DNA from: a virus
Direction: 5' to 3' (one strand)
Length of the DNA: 64,000 bases
Virus record (IMG/VR): IMGVR_UViG_3300037264_007501
Location: 1-64,000 of that record
In this document: positions 55,335 through 62,930 of the stretch, one piece after another
Layout: each line of letters opens with the position of its first letter
Position numbering within the stretch: the stretch's first letter is position 1
Notes under the pieces: generated by a model
What the model was told of the DNA's origin: nothing
What the model saw: the letters and a program-made list of their open reading frames with translations, nothing else
The model's database searches: none
Program-made: the position numbers and the translations under genes

Positions 55335-55590
55335 CTTTTACTCCTAGGTAAGCCCTGGCCTCTTTGGCCTCGCGGGCAATGATATTGAAAGCGGTGATGT
55401 GCTTGTGGCACGAGAGATCGGGCCGTGGGTCTGCTGCCTCAATGATGATGAGGTGGCGGTCCAGCTTGGGCGCCCACGTAGCACACTGAGCTTGTATATC
55501 GTGGTTGATCTCATCGGTCACGTCTTCCGCGGACGGCCCCTCGGGGTAACGTGGGTCCGAGTATACGGTGACTTTGATTGGGCACTTCAC
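55324..55590 (-). CDS. Hypothetical protein
   Basis: 88 aa from GTG 55590, which shares GTGA with the zinc-ribbon gene's stop; the frame is open further up but would lie fully on that gene. Residues VTVYSDPRYPEGPSAEDV, LDRHLIIIEAADPRPD and AFNIIAREAKEARAYL form an alpha/beta protein. No family recognised. Confidence 0.6.
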   Translation of the reverse strand: MKCPIKVTVYSDPRYPEGPSAEDVTDEINHDIQAQCATWAPKLDRHLIIIEAADPRPDLSCHKHITAFNIIAREAKEARAYLGVKDAS

Positions 55591-55742
55591 AGCGTTGCCT
55601 TCATGACTTTTCTCAAGCCCCTGCACCCACATCGCGGGCACTCTTTCTCACCAAGTGTGAGTCCTTTGAGTATGACCATCCGGCCTTGCCAATCGCAGTT
55701 GTTGCAGTAGGCAGTTACTTCGTATGTGTCATCTACGATCAC
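55587..55742 (-). CDS. 51-aa zinc-ribbon protein
   Basis: GTG 55742 to TGA 55587. YCNNCDWQG and ECPRCGCRG (residues about 12-43) are two Cys pairs in a rubredoxin-like zinc ribbon. It is flanked by coupled genes on both sides (14-nt overlap before, GTGA after). The ribosome site is weak (GGAG about 20 nt upstream). Confidence 0.6.
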   Translation of the reverse strand: MIVDDTYEVTAYCNNCDWQGRMVILKGLTLGEKECPRCGCRGLRKVMKATL

Positions 55743-56148
55743 TTACGGCTTCATCGACCTTCTCCTTCATGTATGTCAGCCCCATCGGGGTGTAATAGAC
55801 GCAGGCGCGAGCGCCAGTGCGTTTGCCAGTCACTGTGTTGTCGACTGGGATTACTTTCACTGTTACCAGGCGCATGGCCTCGAGCTCGTCCAACGTGGAC
55901 CTACGGACCCCGCTGGCCAAAAGCTCGTCACGAAGCGTGGGGATCTGCCTCCGGGTCATTTTGATGGCCCTGACCCAGTCGCCCAGGTACACCATGGCCT
56001 TGTGATGCAGTTCAGTGAAGTTCTCCGGGATGGTCAGAGTTACCTCTGGCAACGGCAGCATCTCTTCCACACCGTCGTGGTGGCAAACTGGGGACTCTCC
56101 ATCGACGGTAAACTTCGTGTAGAACCGTGGCAGCGAGTCAGTTTCCAT
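55729..56148 (-). CDS. Hypothetical protein, possible winged-helix
   Basis: 139 aa from ATG 56148 with CGGAGGAGTGCG upstream. The C-terminal half (IPTLRDELLASGVRRSTLDELEAMRLV, RACVYYTPMGLTYMKEKV) resembles a winged helix-turn-helix with its wing. The N-terminal half is strand-rich with PVCHHDGVEEM. A DNA-binding role is possible. Confidence 0.6.
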   Translation of the reverse strand: METDSLPRFYTKFTVDGESPVCHHDGVEEMLPLPEVTLTIPENFTELHHKAMVYLGDWVRAIKMTRRQIPTLRDELLASGVRRSTLDELEAMRLVTVKVIPVDNTVTGKRTGARACVYYTPMGLTYMKEKVDEAVSDRR

Positions 56149-56299
56149 CGCACTCCTCCGGTGTCTTGATTGGCACCTCGGGCACCGGCAGCTTTGCCTC
56201 CAGGTACTTGATGTAGTCAACAAGCACCCGCATCCGACATTCCAAGATATCTTTGTCCACATCCTGCTGCAGCCATAAGTCGACATCTGGTCTTACCAT
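56138..56299 (-). CDS. 53-aa helical protein
   Basis: ATG 56299 to TGA 56138, overlapping the J-domain gene's stop by 7 nt and the next gene by 11 nt. Product: VRPDVDLWLQQDVDKDILEC then RVLVDYIKYLEAKLPVPEVP. A short helical dimer-type protein of unknown function; a GGGGGG run 9 nt upstream may be its ribosome site. Confidence 0.55.
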   Translation of the reverse strand: MVRPDVDLWLQQDVDKDILECRMRVLVDYIKYLEAKLPVPEVPIKTPEECDGN

Positions 56300-57099
56300 T
56301 TGATGAGCCCCCCTAGCTCAGTGAATTTGATTTCCAAGCGCTGCTCCTCCTCGTCTTCAGAGTGGTGACTCCAGTTAATATCCAGCCCTTTCCAGCTGTT
56401 CTGCTTGAGCTGGTCCGCGGACGGAAAGACTGGGTCGACGATGACGACGTGGCTGCCCATCTGGCCCACCCCGCACCTTCGTATGGGCACTCTGGCACCA
56501 GGCTGGGTCCCGGGGCTGATCCAGCACGTCTTCAGTCCGTACATGGTCTGAACAGTAATCTCACCGCCCTTGAGAAGCGTCTCGAGCGGGATCTGTTCCG
56601 TCGTCACAACCTCCAGGCCCTCTATGCTAAAGCGTGGGTGATTGGCCGGCACAGTGGTAACAACGGCATCGCCGTACTCTTCACCACATCGCAGCCCTTT
56701 GCCTGGAAAAACCATGTCGTGCTTGTTGCCGCCTGGTGCAATCATGATATTGAGCGTGATGATGTCCTGCTTCTCCTTGATAATTGGTTCACCGGTCTTC
56801 GTCACTTCGTTCTGATTATAGGAGATGGTAACGCTCCTGCCAAAGAAAGCGTCTTCAAAGGAGATCGGTATTCGCAGTGTCATATTCAGCAGCGCCCGCC
56901 TGTCAACGGTGGCGTTTAGTCGACGGTACGACGGGTCTGAGATCATCTTGTAAGCGTGCATGATGGCGAGGAACTTGTCCTTGTCGCCGCCCTTGTCGGG
57001 GTGGTGCTCACCGATCTTCTCACGCCACGCCTTCTTCACCTCTTCGGCCGTGTGGTCTTTGTCTGGGTCAAGCCCCAGGGCGATTATGGAATCTTTCAT
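56293..57099 (-). CDS. DnaJ-like J-domain co-chaperone
   Basis: 268 aa. Residues 1-60 are a J domain with the HPD motif in EHHPDKGGDKDKFLAIMHAY. There is no Cys-repeat zinc domain. The rest is a DnaJ C-terminal-type substrate domain (LRIPISFEDAFFGRSVTISY, VFPGKGLRCGEEYGDAVVTT, IPLETLLKGGEITVQTMYG). It should stimulate host DnaK for virion folding, replication-complex handling or reprogramming. Its start overlaps the end of the dNMP kinase gene by 32 nt. Confidence 0.9.
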   Translation of the reverse strand: MKDSIIALGLDPDKDHTAEEVKKAWREKIGEHHPDKGGDKDKFLAIMHAYKMISDPSYRRLNATVDRRALLNMTLRIPISFEDAFFGRSVTISYNQNEVTKTGEPIIKEKQDIITLNIMIAPGGNKHDMVFPGKGLRCGEEYGDAVVTTVPANHPRFSIEGLEVVTTEQIPLETLLKGGEITVQTMYGLKTCWISPGTQPGARVPIRRCGVGQMGSHVVIVDPVFPSADQLKQNSWKGLDINWSHHSEDEEEQRLEIKFTELGGLIKW

Positions 57100-57637
57100 G
57101 AACCATCTCCGTAATGCTTTTGACTATTGCGTCCACCGGCATGACAGAGCTGTCGTACACCTGGTCGAAGCGGTGTAGCCAGTCATCCAAGTCCACCTCT
57201 GATGGGTGGGTTTCGTTCTCCCTCCACTGGTCGCAGCGGGCCTTGCGAATGTCACGGGGGCACTCCAAGCGCACCGCGAGCCTAGGCTTTATCGGTATCT
57301 CAAGCTCGTTCTTGAACCGGCAGTCATCTATAATTACGACCGCGTTGGCTCCGTCGAAATCCTTGTAGTGATTCACAGCGCAGGTGATCCAACCGTTTTT
57401 ATCGACGGTGTTTCTCATCCACTCCGTACCGAGAACTTGAAGAAGGGCACCGTCCTTTTTCACATCGAGGCAGAGCCCGTGCTTCCTGGCGATTGCAAGA
57501 ACCGCATCGTGCATCTCATAGAGAGGGCCTGCGAACCTGGGCCGGCTCACCGGGTACACCTTGCTAAGTTCTACAGCTAGCCTATCAGCCGTCGTTGTCT
57601 TACCACTGCCCATCTTCCCGCTAATCAGAACCAACAT
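57068..57637 (-). CDS. Deoxynucleoside monophosphate kinase
   Basis: 189 aa. The P-loop is LISGKMGSGKTTTADRLA. The later LLQVLGTEWMRNTVDKNGWI is the pattern of T4 gp1-type dNMP kinases, and DCRFKNELEIP and VRLECPRDIRKAR follow the family order. It converts dNMPs to dNDPs to feed phage DNA synthesis. It starts just after a terminator, with GGGGGACAC before the ATG. Confidence 0.85.
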   Translation of the reverse strand: MLVLISGKMGSGKTTTADRLAVELSKVYPVSRPRFAGPLYEMHDAVLAIARKHGLCLDVKKDGALLQVLGTEWMRNTVDKNGWITCAVNHYKDFDGANAVVIIDDCRFKNELEIPIKPRLAVRLECPRDIRKARCDQWRENETHPSEVDLDDWLHRFDQVYDSSVMPVDAIVKSITEMVHERFHNRPGA

Positions 57638-57646
57638 GTGTCCCCC

Positions 57647-57686
57647 AAAAAATAGGGCGAGGTCGTATTATAATACGACCTCGCCC
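57647..57686 (-). terminator. Intrinsic terminator, 32-bp perfect palindrome
   Basis: GGGCGAGGTCGTATTA and its exact inverse TAATACGACCTCGCCC (57655-57686). On the minus strand the stem is followed by TATTTTTT. It separates the Gp3-like gene from the dNMP kinase. Confidence 0.88.
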
Positions 57687-57691
57687 GAAGG

Positions 57692-58774
57692 TTAGATCAG
57701 TCCGTCTGCATTGCCCTGAGGCATGGGAGCTGCCGGCGGCGGAGGCGAGGCCTTGTGCTCCACCGTAGCCGCGGCTTTGGCCTTGGCCTCAGCGTCTGCT
57801 ATCTGCGTGTTGAGGTAGTTCATGAGCGCCCCCTTGATGTCGGTCGCCTTCTCGAACTGTCTCGCTGTCAGCTGGCGCGTCTTGGGCGAGTTCGCCTTAC
57901 CTTTCAACGCGGTCAACTTCACAAACAGCGGAGCCAGCTCAGGGTCCTCTGCGATCGCTTCAATGCCTGGCGGCTTGGCACCCACTTCTTCGACGATGAT
58001 GTCGTTCGTGGACTCTTCCAGTAGCTTCTGCGTAGGCACGGCCATGGCCGCTCCGGAGGATAGCTCCAGCAGCGTGTTTCTCATCAGGTCGCCGTGCTTG
58101 GCCAGGAACCCTTCCTTATTGGGTACGATGTTGAGTACGTAGTGGACCCGGCTCTGGCTCTTGCCGTCCTTGTCTACGAATTGAATGTTGGTCGGCTCAC
58201 GGTAGATGCGGAAGGGGATGTTCTTCAGAACGCCCCACTGCGCTTTGATGCTCCCTACGATAGAGATGAAGTTGTTGATGGCACTGACGCTGTTGGTGTC
58301 GATCTGGTACACGCCGAACAAAGAAGCAAGAGGCACCAGCACATAGACACTCATCGACGGCCGGCACTGTTGCTTACCGTTGACTATCCAATCTGTGCAC
58401 TTCTCAGCCAAGCACGTCCTGGTCGGCACAACCCGGGTAACCGGATCGCGTTTGGCCATGTGGTGTGCCACTTCTCCGTTGCCGTAGCACTGGAGGCGGC
58501 CACCGACCATCTTGCCGTCCTTGTCCTTGGCGCCTCCAGCGTACCATTTGTACCAATAGGGCATGACCTCGTTGGGATCATCCGAGATAAAAAAGCAATC
58601 GATGGAAGTGGGTGCGTCTCCGTAGACACGGGCCACATCCGGTGCGTCCGTCAGGACGAAGTGCGGTGTTTCAACTGGGTACTCCTTGCCACCCTGGCTG
58701 ATCTTCTTCTCACCCAAACGAATTTTGCCAATGACACCCATGTGGCGGTTTTTTTCAAACGATGCAATAGCCAT
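57692..58774 (-). CDS. Gp3-like protein (recombination directionality factor family)
   Basis: 360 aa with AGGAGGATAT before ATG. VIGKIRLGEKKISQGGKEYP, THFVLTD, RVYGDAPTSIDCFFISDD, YKWYAGG, GRLQCYGNGEVAHH, then CLAEKCTDW and QQCRPSMSVYVLVPLASLFG follow the phage Gp3-like family, named after the phiC31 recombination directionality factor but also found in lytic phages. Cys residues suggest zinc. The C-terminus is Ala/Pro-rich. The actual role here (DNA or recombination) is open, as no integrase is visible. Confidence 0.7.
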   Translation of the reverse strand: MAIASFEKNRHMGVIGKIRLGEKKISQGGKEYPVETPHFVLTDAPDVARVYGDAPTSIDCFFISDDPNEVMPYWYKWYAGGAKDKDGKMVGGRLQCYGNGEVAHHMAKRDPVTRVVPTRTCLAEKCTDWIVNGKQQCRPSMSVYVLVPLASLFGVYQIDTNSVSAINNFISIVGSIKAQWGVLKNIPFRIYREPTNIQFVDKDGKSQSRVHYVLNIVPNKEGFLAKHGDLMRNTLLELSSGAAMAVPTQKLLEESTNDIIVEEVGAKPPGIEAIAEDPELAPLFVKLTALKGKANSPKTRQLTARQFEKATDIKGALMNYLNTQIADAEAKAKAAATVEHKASPPPPAAPMPQGNADGLI

Positions 58775-58802
58775 ATATCCTCCTAATCCCTTTTATTGCT
58801 AT

Positions 58803-59957
58803 CTAAAGTGCGTCCGTTATCGACCGCTGTTTAGTTACCACTTCACCGACGCTTCGTAGCGTCTCCGTGGCCGTTACTTCGCCGCAAGCCGCGGCTAGCT
58901 TTCTCAAGTTGATGGCAGCGTTTAGATCGCGATCGATCCTCACTCCGCACTCACACTGAAAAGTTCGTTCGCCAAGCGATAACGTACCCTTGACTAGTCC
59001 GCAAGAACTACACGTCTTGCTGGACGGGAAGAAACGGTCCGCCACTACTATTTTAGTTCCGTATATCTCTGCTTTGTAAGCGAGCAGGCTTCGAAACTTA
59101 GAAAAGCCAGCGTCACTGATAGCCTGCGCCAGCTTGTGGTTCTTCTGCATGTTGCTAACAGCAAGATCCTCAATCCCTACCGCTTGGTTTTCACGGCAGA
59201 GTCTCGTCGTCAGCTTGTGCAAGCCATCATGGCGGATGTTCCGAATACGGCGGTGAATCTTAGCCACTACCATTCGCTGCTTGTTCCGGTTTTGCGATCC
59301 TTTCACACGGCGGCTCAGCTTACACTGAGCACGTCGTAGTTTTTTCTGGGCTTTGCGGAGCGGCCTTGGATTTTCGATTTGCTCCCCCGTGGATAACGTG
59401 ACCAGTGTTCTTATACCAAGATCCACTCCGGCAGTCCCGCTACCGTCGCGCTTCTTGCGCAGCTCGCCGACGTCTACTGAAACGCACAGGAACCACTTGC
59501 CGGCTTCTTCGACGACGCGGGCTGGATGGATTTTGCCGGTGAGACGGAGCGCTTCGTGCATTTTTACTCTGCCGATCCTAGGCAAGCGAACACTCTTACC
59601 AGCAGTGTAAAAGGTGTGGTTTGGAACGTAGAAAGACGCTCTAGCCTTCCCTTTGCATTTGAACGTAGGCCATTGGGCTCGTTTTGAGAAAAAATTACCG
59701 AAGGCTCTTTGCAGATCTATAAATGGCTGCGAGTGGCAGCCGCTATGAGCCTCCTTCACCCACGGGAACAGCTCTGGATAAGTGGCGTTAAATAATCTCT
59801 TGATCGAGTGCCCCGTTGGTCTGCCGCCAGCCTTGTACTGGCTGTTCCACTCAGCCAATCCCCAGTTATAAACAAAGCGCGTGGTACCGGCAGCACGGCG
59901 AAAATATTCGGCCTGTCTTACCGTAGGATCCAGAGCTATTTTATGTGAGAGGGTCAC
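58803..59957 (-). CDS. tnpB: TnpB (IS200/IS605-type RNA-guided nuclease)
   Basis: 384 aa from GTG 59957, near the usual 370-410 aa. RuvC motifs are intact: GVDLGIRTLVTL (Asp), GIEDLAVSNM (Glu) and RIDRDLNAAINL (Asp). The zinc finger is CSSCGLVKGT...FQCEC. The N-terminal REC/WED part (RFVYNWGLAEWN, NATYPELFPWVKEA, HSQPFIDLQRAFGNFF) is typical. The start overlaps the previous stop (CAGTGACC). No tnpA is near, so it moved alone or lost its transposase. The omega-RNA should lie at or just past the 3' end (about 58700-58900); its guide cannot be read with confidence. Confidence 0.92.
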   Translation of the reverse strand: MTLSHKIALDPTVRQAEYFRRAAGTTRFVYNWGLAEWNSQYKAGGRPTGHSIKRLFNATYPELFPWVKEAHSGCHSQPFIDLQRAFGNFFSKRAQWPTFKCKGKARASFYVPNHTFYTAGKSVRLPRIGRVKMHEALRLTGKIHPARVVEEAGKWFLCVSVDVGELRKKRDGSGTAGVDLGIRTLVTLSTGEQIENPRPLRKAQKKLRRAQCKLSRRVKGSQNRNKQRMVVAKIHRRIRNIRHDGLHKLTTRLCRENQAVGIEDLAVSNMQKNHKLAQAISDAGFSKFRSLLAYKAEIYGTKIVVADRFFPSSKTCSSCGLVKGTLSLGERTFQCECGVRIDRDLNAAINLRKLAAACGEVTATETLRSVGEVVTKQRSITDAL

Positions 59958-60151
59958 TGTGCGTCTCTCTGACCCAGATCCAGCTCAGATATTTTCCCCC
60001 GTACTTGGTGCAGTTCCGACTCAATGGTGGTCCTGTCCGAAGCCGTCTTGGTAGGGTCTGACATCAGCGCCTGCATCTGCCGCATAAGCGCGGCCTCTCT
60101 GATGCGAAGCTCTCCGTAAAGCACCTCGTTACTGACTCCGTATTTATCCAT
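59954..60151 (-). CDS. Helical hypothetical protein
   Basis: 65 aa. A coiled coil (REAALMRQMQALMSDPTKTAS, RTTIESELHQVRGKISELDLG). It starts inside the zinc-ribbon gene's stop (8-nt overlap) and ends at the TnpB start. TnpB insertion may have trimmed its 3' end. Confidence 0.6.
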   Translation of the reverse strand: MDKYGVSNEVLYGELRIREAALMRQMQALMSDPTKTASDRTTIESELHQVRGKISELDLGQRDAQ

Positions 60152-60500
60152 TTTCTGCCTTTGCTGCTCCCAGGACTAGCCCTTGCTTGAGCCCATCAAA
60201 CCACATTTGCGTACCGTACTCGAGGAGCCTGGCCGTGAGCAGCGCCTTCGTAGCCGGGTTCATGGTCTCTCCTCCCAGGGTCTCTGCCAGGGCCCGCTGA
60301 CTTAGCGTAGCCCCGCGGAAGATATCACGCAGCCGTTCCGTGTCCTCTACGAACTCGCCGCCGTCCGCCTTGAAGGCAAACCCGCACTTGCGGTTCTGGC
60401 AGGCAAATACGGCAATGCTGCGGTCGTGGTTCTTGAGAGGGGTGATGTTGATTGCGGCGCCCTTGCACTTCGGGCAGTCCATTTTCTCACCCGGGTTCAT
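60144..60500 (-). CDS. Zinc-ribbon protein
   Basis: 118 aa, ATG 60500 (GAGGAAAACACACT upstream). DCPKCKGAAINITP and FACQNRKCGFAF (residues 8-42) make a zinc ribbon. The C-terminal part is helical (RLRDIFRGATLSQRALAETL). Overlaps its neighbours by 4 and 8 nt. No named family. Confidence 0.65.
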   Translation of the reverse strand: MNPGEKMDCPKCKGAAINITPLKNHDRSIAVFACQNRKCGFAFKADGGEFVEDTERLRDIFRGATLSQRALAETLGGETMNPATKALLTARLLEYGTQMWFDGLKQGLVLGAAKAENG

Positions 60501-61018
60501 AGTGTGTTTTCCTCAGTGAAGGTGGCGCTAAGAGCGGACACTTTGCCCCGGCTACGGCGCTTGGGCTTTCGGGACTCGCCCCGCTGGTCGAAGCCTGCGA
60601 CCTCAGCAAACAGCTCTTCCCCATCTACGACGGATAGCGTCGCCTCTGCCTTGGCCTCAGACCGCGGGTCATCCACGGACATGTCCTTGGCGATGTCATC
60701 CTCAGTGAGGCCGCCGGTAGCGGGCACCATAGCATCCTCGTTGGTGTCCCCTTCCACGTCCTCTGGCTCCGTGTCGCCCAGGCCGTCTGAGAGGTTGGTG
60801 ATGTCCTCAAATCGTTTCTTAGGCGGATCAGCTTTGCGAACCACCGAGATGTTGAGCTCAGCCGCAATGCGCGCGGTCAGCTCCTTGTCCAAGGTAGCGG
60901 ACACGAGCTCGCTCAGCTCCCGGGTGATCTCCTCAATGGGTTTGCCACTCAACGTGGCGTACCCCTTAAGTACCCGGAACGCTCTCTCGGTTAGGTGTAA
61001 CGTCACTTCTGTCGTCAT
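60497..61018 (-). CDS. RHH-like protein with acidic tail
   Basis: 173 aa. The N-terminal TEVTLHLTERAFRVLKGYAT followed by GKPIEEITRELSELVSATL looks like ribbon-helix-helix. A long acidic and disordered middle (GDTEPEDVEGDTNEDAM) is followed by a basic C-terminus (ESRKPKRRSRGKVS). A DNA-binding regulator is likely; it could also be a decorative phage protein. Confidence 0.6.
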   Translation of the reverse strand: MTTEVTLHLTERAFRVLKGYATLSGKPIEEITRELSELVSATLDKELTARIAAELNISVVRKADPPKKRFEDITNLSDGLGDTEPEDVEGDTNEDAMVPATGGLTEDDIAKDMSVDDPRSEAKAEATLSVVDGEELFAEVAGFDQRGESRKPKRRSRGKVSALSATFTEENTL

Positions 61019-61193
61019 ATTTCCCTTTCATGTGTTCAATGAACCCGCGCAATGCTTCCTCTGGCGTTGCCGCTTTCGGGGGCGGCGACTCCTCGAATCG
61101 CATCCACAAGACGATGTACTGCCCATCTGCGAGCTGCTCTACCTCGACTGGCCTGCCAGCTAGCTTACTGGCTTCTTCTAGTAGCTCTTGCAT
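60966..61193 (-). CDS. Small hypothetical protein
   Basis: 75 aa. EEASKLAGRPVEVEQLADGQ, YIVLWMRFEESPPPKAAT and EEALRGFIEHMKGKY make a small alpha/beta protein. Its last 17 codons overlap the RHH-like gene. No family recognised. Confidence 0.55.
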   Translation of the reverse strand: MQELLEEASKLAGRPVEVEQLADGQYIVLWMRFEESPPPKAATPEEALRGFIEHMKGKYDDRSDVTPNRESVPGT

Positions 61194-61350
61194 TTCTTAC
61201 CTCCGCTGCCGTTATGCCAAGTAGCTTGGTCTCTTCTGGCTTAGGCTGTATCCACCCAGAAGTGATATTAACCAGACGATAGTAGTTGATCTGACAGGTG
61301 GCCGCGGCATTTCTCAGCGTCCCGTACTTCTTCTTCAACCGCTCTTTCAT
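61165..61350 (-). CDS. Small HTH-like protein
   Basis: 61 aa from ATG 61350. TLRNAAATCQINYYRLVNIT and PKPEETKLLGIT resemble a Cro/XRE helix-turn-helix. No Shine-Dalgarno site is visible upstream. It is the first gene after the structured element at 61395-61467. A repressor role is a guess. Confidence 0.5.
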   Translation of the reverse strand: MKERLKKKYGTLRNAAATCQINYYRLVNITSGWIQPKPEETKLLGITAAEVRNARATRRSQ

Positions 61351-61394
61351 GTTTGTTGTTGTAGCAGGATATCTGCTGGTAGGCAAAGGAAAGG

Positions 61395-61467
61395 TGGGGC
61401 GCCACGGGGACTCTCACCCCTTACTCTTTAGCTTCCTCCGTTGGTTCCCTCCAACGGCCAAGGCGCC
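61395..61467 (-). ncRNA. Folded tRNA-like or leader RNA element
   Basis: Closing stem GGCGCC (61462-61467) with GGCGCC (61398-61403). Inside are hairpin CCGTTGG-AGGGAA-CCAACGG (61457-61438) and hairpin GGGG-TGAGAGT-CCCC (61420-61406). The second hairpin resembles a T-arm with an altered loop, and CCA follows at 61397-61395, but no anticodon stem can be drawn. It may be a degenerate tRNA or a leader RNA for the HTH-like gene. Confidence 0.3.
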
Positions 61468-61473
61468 GCAATG

Positions 61474-61716
61474 TTATAACACTCCCAGGTCTTCGAAATA
61501 CTTCTCACTTTCACGGTTCAAGAAGAAAGCGAGGTGACTCACGTCAGCACGGAAAACGATCCACCCGTCATGTTGAGCCAGCAGAATACGATATCCGGCC
61601 ATGCTCATGGTGTCTTGGCTCAGGTCATACTTCTCAAAGAAGGTGATCTTGTAGCCTTCCATGAGTTCACCGGTGTGCTTTGCCATCAGCACGTGGGCTA
61701 TTGGTTTGTCAGCCAT
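61474..61716 (-). CDS. Small hypothetical protein
   Basis: 80 aa from ATG 61716 with an ideal AGGAGGATAT site. Beta/alpha: AHVLMAKHTGELMEGYKITF, MAGYRILLAQHDGWIVFRAD. The same AGGAGGATATATGGC start region is found at 58774. It overlaps the MbcA-like gene by 8 nt. No family recognised. Confidence 0.65.
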   Translation of the reverse strand: MADKPIAHVLMAKHTGELMEGYKITFFEKYDLSQDTMSMAGYRILLAQHDGWIVFRADVSHLAFFLNRESEKYFEDLGVL

Positions 61717-62020
61717 ATATCCTCCTAACAGCTCCGCGCACTTCGCACCAGCCGTCTTCAGCCGTTTCAATGTTGCCGATGCGAAGTAGCTCCTGAATGA
61801 AGTCCTCCGCATTCATATCACCGAACACGCTGTGTTTGGTATTTAACCAGGTATCGACTGCCTCTTTCGACTTGAGCGCCTTCAGAAGAAGGTCTCTGAC
61901 CTCGTTGTACACCTCGTACCAAAGATCGGGCCGAAAGCCTGGCCGATGCACCCCGCACTTTGGGCAAGGGGCACCACCACTTAGCACGGAACACAAGCAC
62001 TTTTCGCAGAACCAGGCCAT
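61709..62020 (-). CDS. Zinc-ribbon protein with MbcA/ParS-like antitoxin domain
   Basis: 103 aa. FCEKCLCSVLSGGAPCPKCG is an N-terminal zinc ribbon. The C-terminal half (KEAVDTWLNTKHSVFGDMNA, EDFIQELLRIGNIET) resembles the toxin-binding domain of Xre-MbcA-ParS antitoxins (WLNTxxxxxxGxxPxxLL). No RES-type toxin is adjacent, so it may neutralise a host toxin. AAAGGAGACGGCCT precedes ATG. Confidence 0.5.
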   Translation of the reverse strand: MAWFCEKCLCSVLSGGAPCPKCGVHRPGFRPDLWYEVYNEVRDLLLKALKSKEAVDTWLNTKHSVFGDMNAEDFIQELLRIGNIETAEDGWCEVRGAVRRIYG

Positions 62021-62038
62021 AGGCCGTCTCCTTTCGTG

Positions 62039-62047
62039 TGGTACAAT
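62039..62047 (+). promoter_or_regulatory. Extended -10 promoter (TGGTACAAT)
   Basis: TG-G-TACAAT (62039-62047), 16 nt before the ATG at 62064, with a GAGGAA ribosome site in between. The only plus-strand gene of this region depends on it. Confidence 0.55.
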
Positions 62048-62063
62048 TTAGAACGAGGAACCC

Positions 62064-62510
62064 ATGACAACCTATCTCCTTGCCATCGCTACGCAAGCTC
62101 TTGCGTCCGAGTCCGTACCTGTGTCTGCGTACGTGAGCCTCCTTATAAGAGTGGTCCCAGTTATTGCCGCTCTCATTGGTGTAGTTGGCGTCTACTTCTT
62201 CAGAAAGAAAGCGTCTGAAAAGGAACTTGCCGAAATCCATAAAATTTACGCCGAGACGCATGTTCTTCAGCAAGAGGGCACCTCCAAGACTTATAAGGAC
62301 TTGCTGCTAATGCAGAAGGAAATGATCGATAACCAGGCCGACGCCATCAAGTGCATGCAGTCACGCCTTGATAAGTTGACCGGCGACGTCGAAGACTTGT
62401 GGGAACAAAACCGACAGTGCAAAGAAGAAAATGCGAAGCTCAAAGAGGAGGTAGACGACCTGCGGTCTACTCTAGCCGCAAATCCTCAACGTGCTCGTAC
62501 CACATCTTGA
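62064..62510 (+). CDS. Membrane protein with coiled coil
   Basis: 148 aa. Residues 22-47 (VSLLIRVVPVIAALIGVVGVYFF) are a transmembrane helix, preceded by an exported N-terminus with a possible cleavable leader. Residues 50-140 are a long charged coiled coil (RLDKLTGDVEDLWEQNRQCKE). It is a lone plus-strand gene in a minus-strand operon. A spanin- or exclusion-like role is possible but unproven. Confidence 0.6.
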   Translation: MTTYLLAIATQALASESVPVSAYVSLLIRVVPVIAALIGVVGVYFFRKKASEKELAEIHKIYAETHVLQQEGTSKTYKDLLLMQKEMIDNQADAIKCMQSRLDKLTGDVEDLWEQNRQCKEENAKLKEEVDDLRSTLAANPQRARTTS

Positions 62511-62679
62511 GTATTTGCTGGTGCTCTTCGTGCGCTGCCTTGCTCGGGTCTCCGTGCTTCCAGCGACGGCATAAAGCGTTGCCAAACTCCCAGAGTGCTG
62601 CCTTGTAAGCGCCGGCGTTCGTTGCCGCCTCGAACTCTTCCCGCTCCTCGGGCAGGTTAAATTTTAGGATTCCTTCCAT
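62467..62679 (-). CDS. Small phage protein
   Basis: 70 aa. MEGILKFNLPEEREEFEAAT and ALWEFGNALCRRWKHGDPS are close to a widespread short phage protein (FNLPE...EF) of unknown function. The last 44 nt are convergent with the 62064 gene. The stop of the gene before it meets its start (1-nt overlap). Confidence 0.65.
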   Translation of the reverse strand: MEGILKFNLPEEREEFEAATNAGAYKAALWEFGNALCRRWKHGDPSKAAHEEHQQILKMWYEHVEDLRLE

Positions 62680-62930
62680 CAGTCCTCCACTTGTTCAGCC
62701 TTGCAGAATGCCTCTAGCGTCTTCCTAAAGTCTTTCAAAGTCAGCTCATCCAAGAACTTCTTGGGGTAGCCTGGGTGACTCTCCCAATGGCTGGGCCTGA
62801 GCTGATTGCAAAAATCTTCTGCTGCCCATGCCACGCCGGCGAGGAACGCTTTGCGCTGTGCCTCGTCGACGTGGCAGACAGTGGCGGCCTTACGAGCGGC
62901 TTCCTCGTAGGCGTACTTAATATGCCTCAT
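62679..62930 (-). CDS. Hypothetical helical protein
   Basis: 83 aa. KYAYEEAARKAATVCHVDEA, AFLAGVAWAAEDFCNQLRP and LKDFRKTLEAFCKAEQV are helical with two Cys. ATGA overlap with the previous gene. No family recognised. Confidence 0.6.
   Translation of the reverse strand: MRHIKYAYEEAARKAATVCHVDEAQRKAFLAGVAWAAEDFCNQLRPSHWESHPGYPKKFLDELTLKDFRKTLEAFCKAEQVED

Noticed and set aside
57692-58774. Evidence of lysogeny from the Gp3-like (directionality factor family) gene
   Set aside because: No integrase, repressor pair or attachment site is visible, and this family also occurs in lytic phages.
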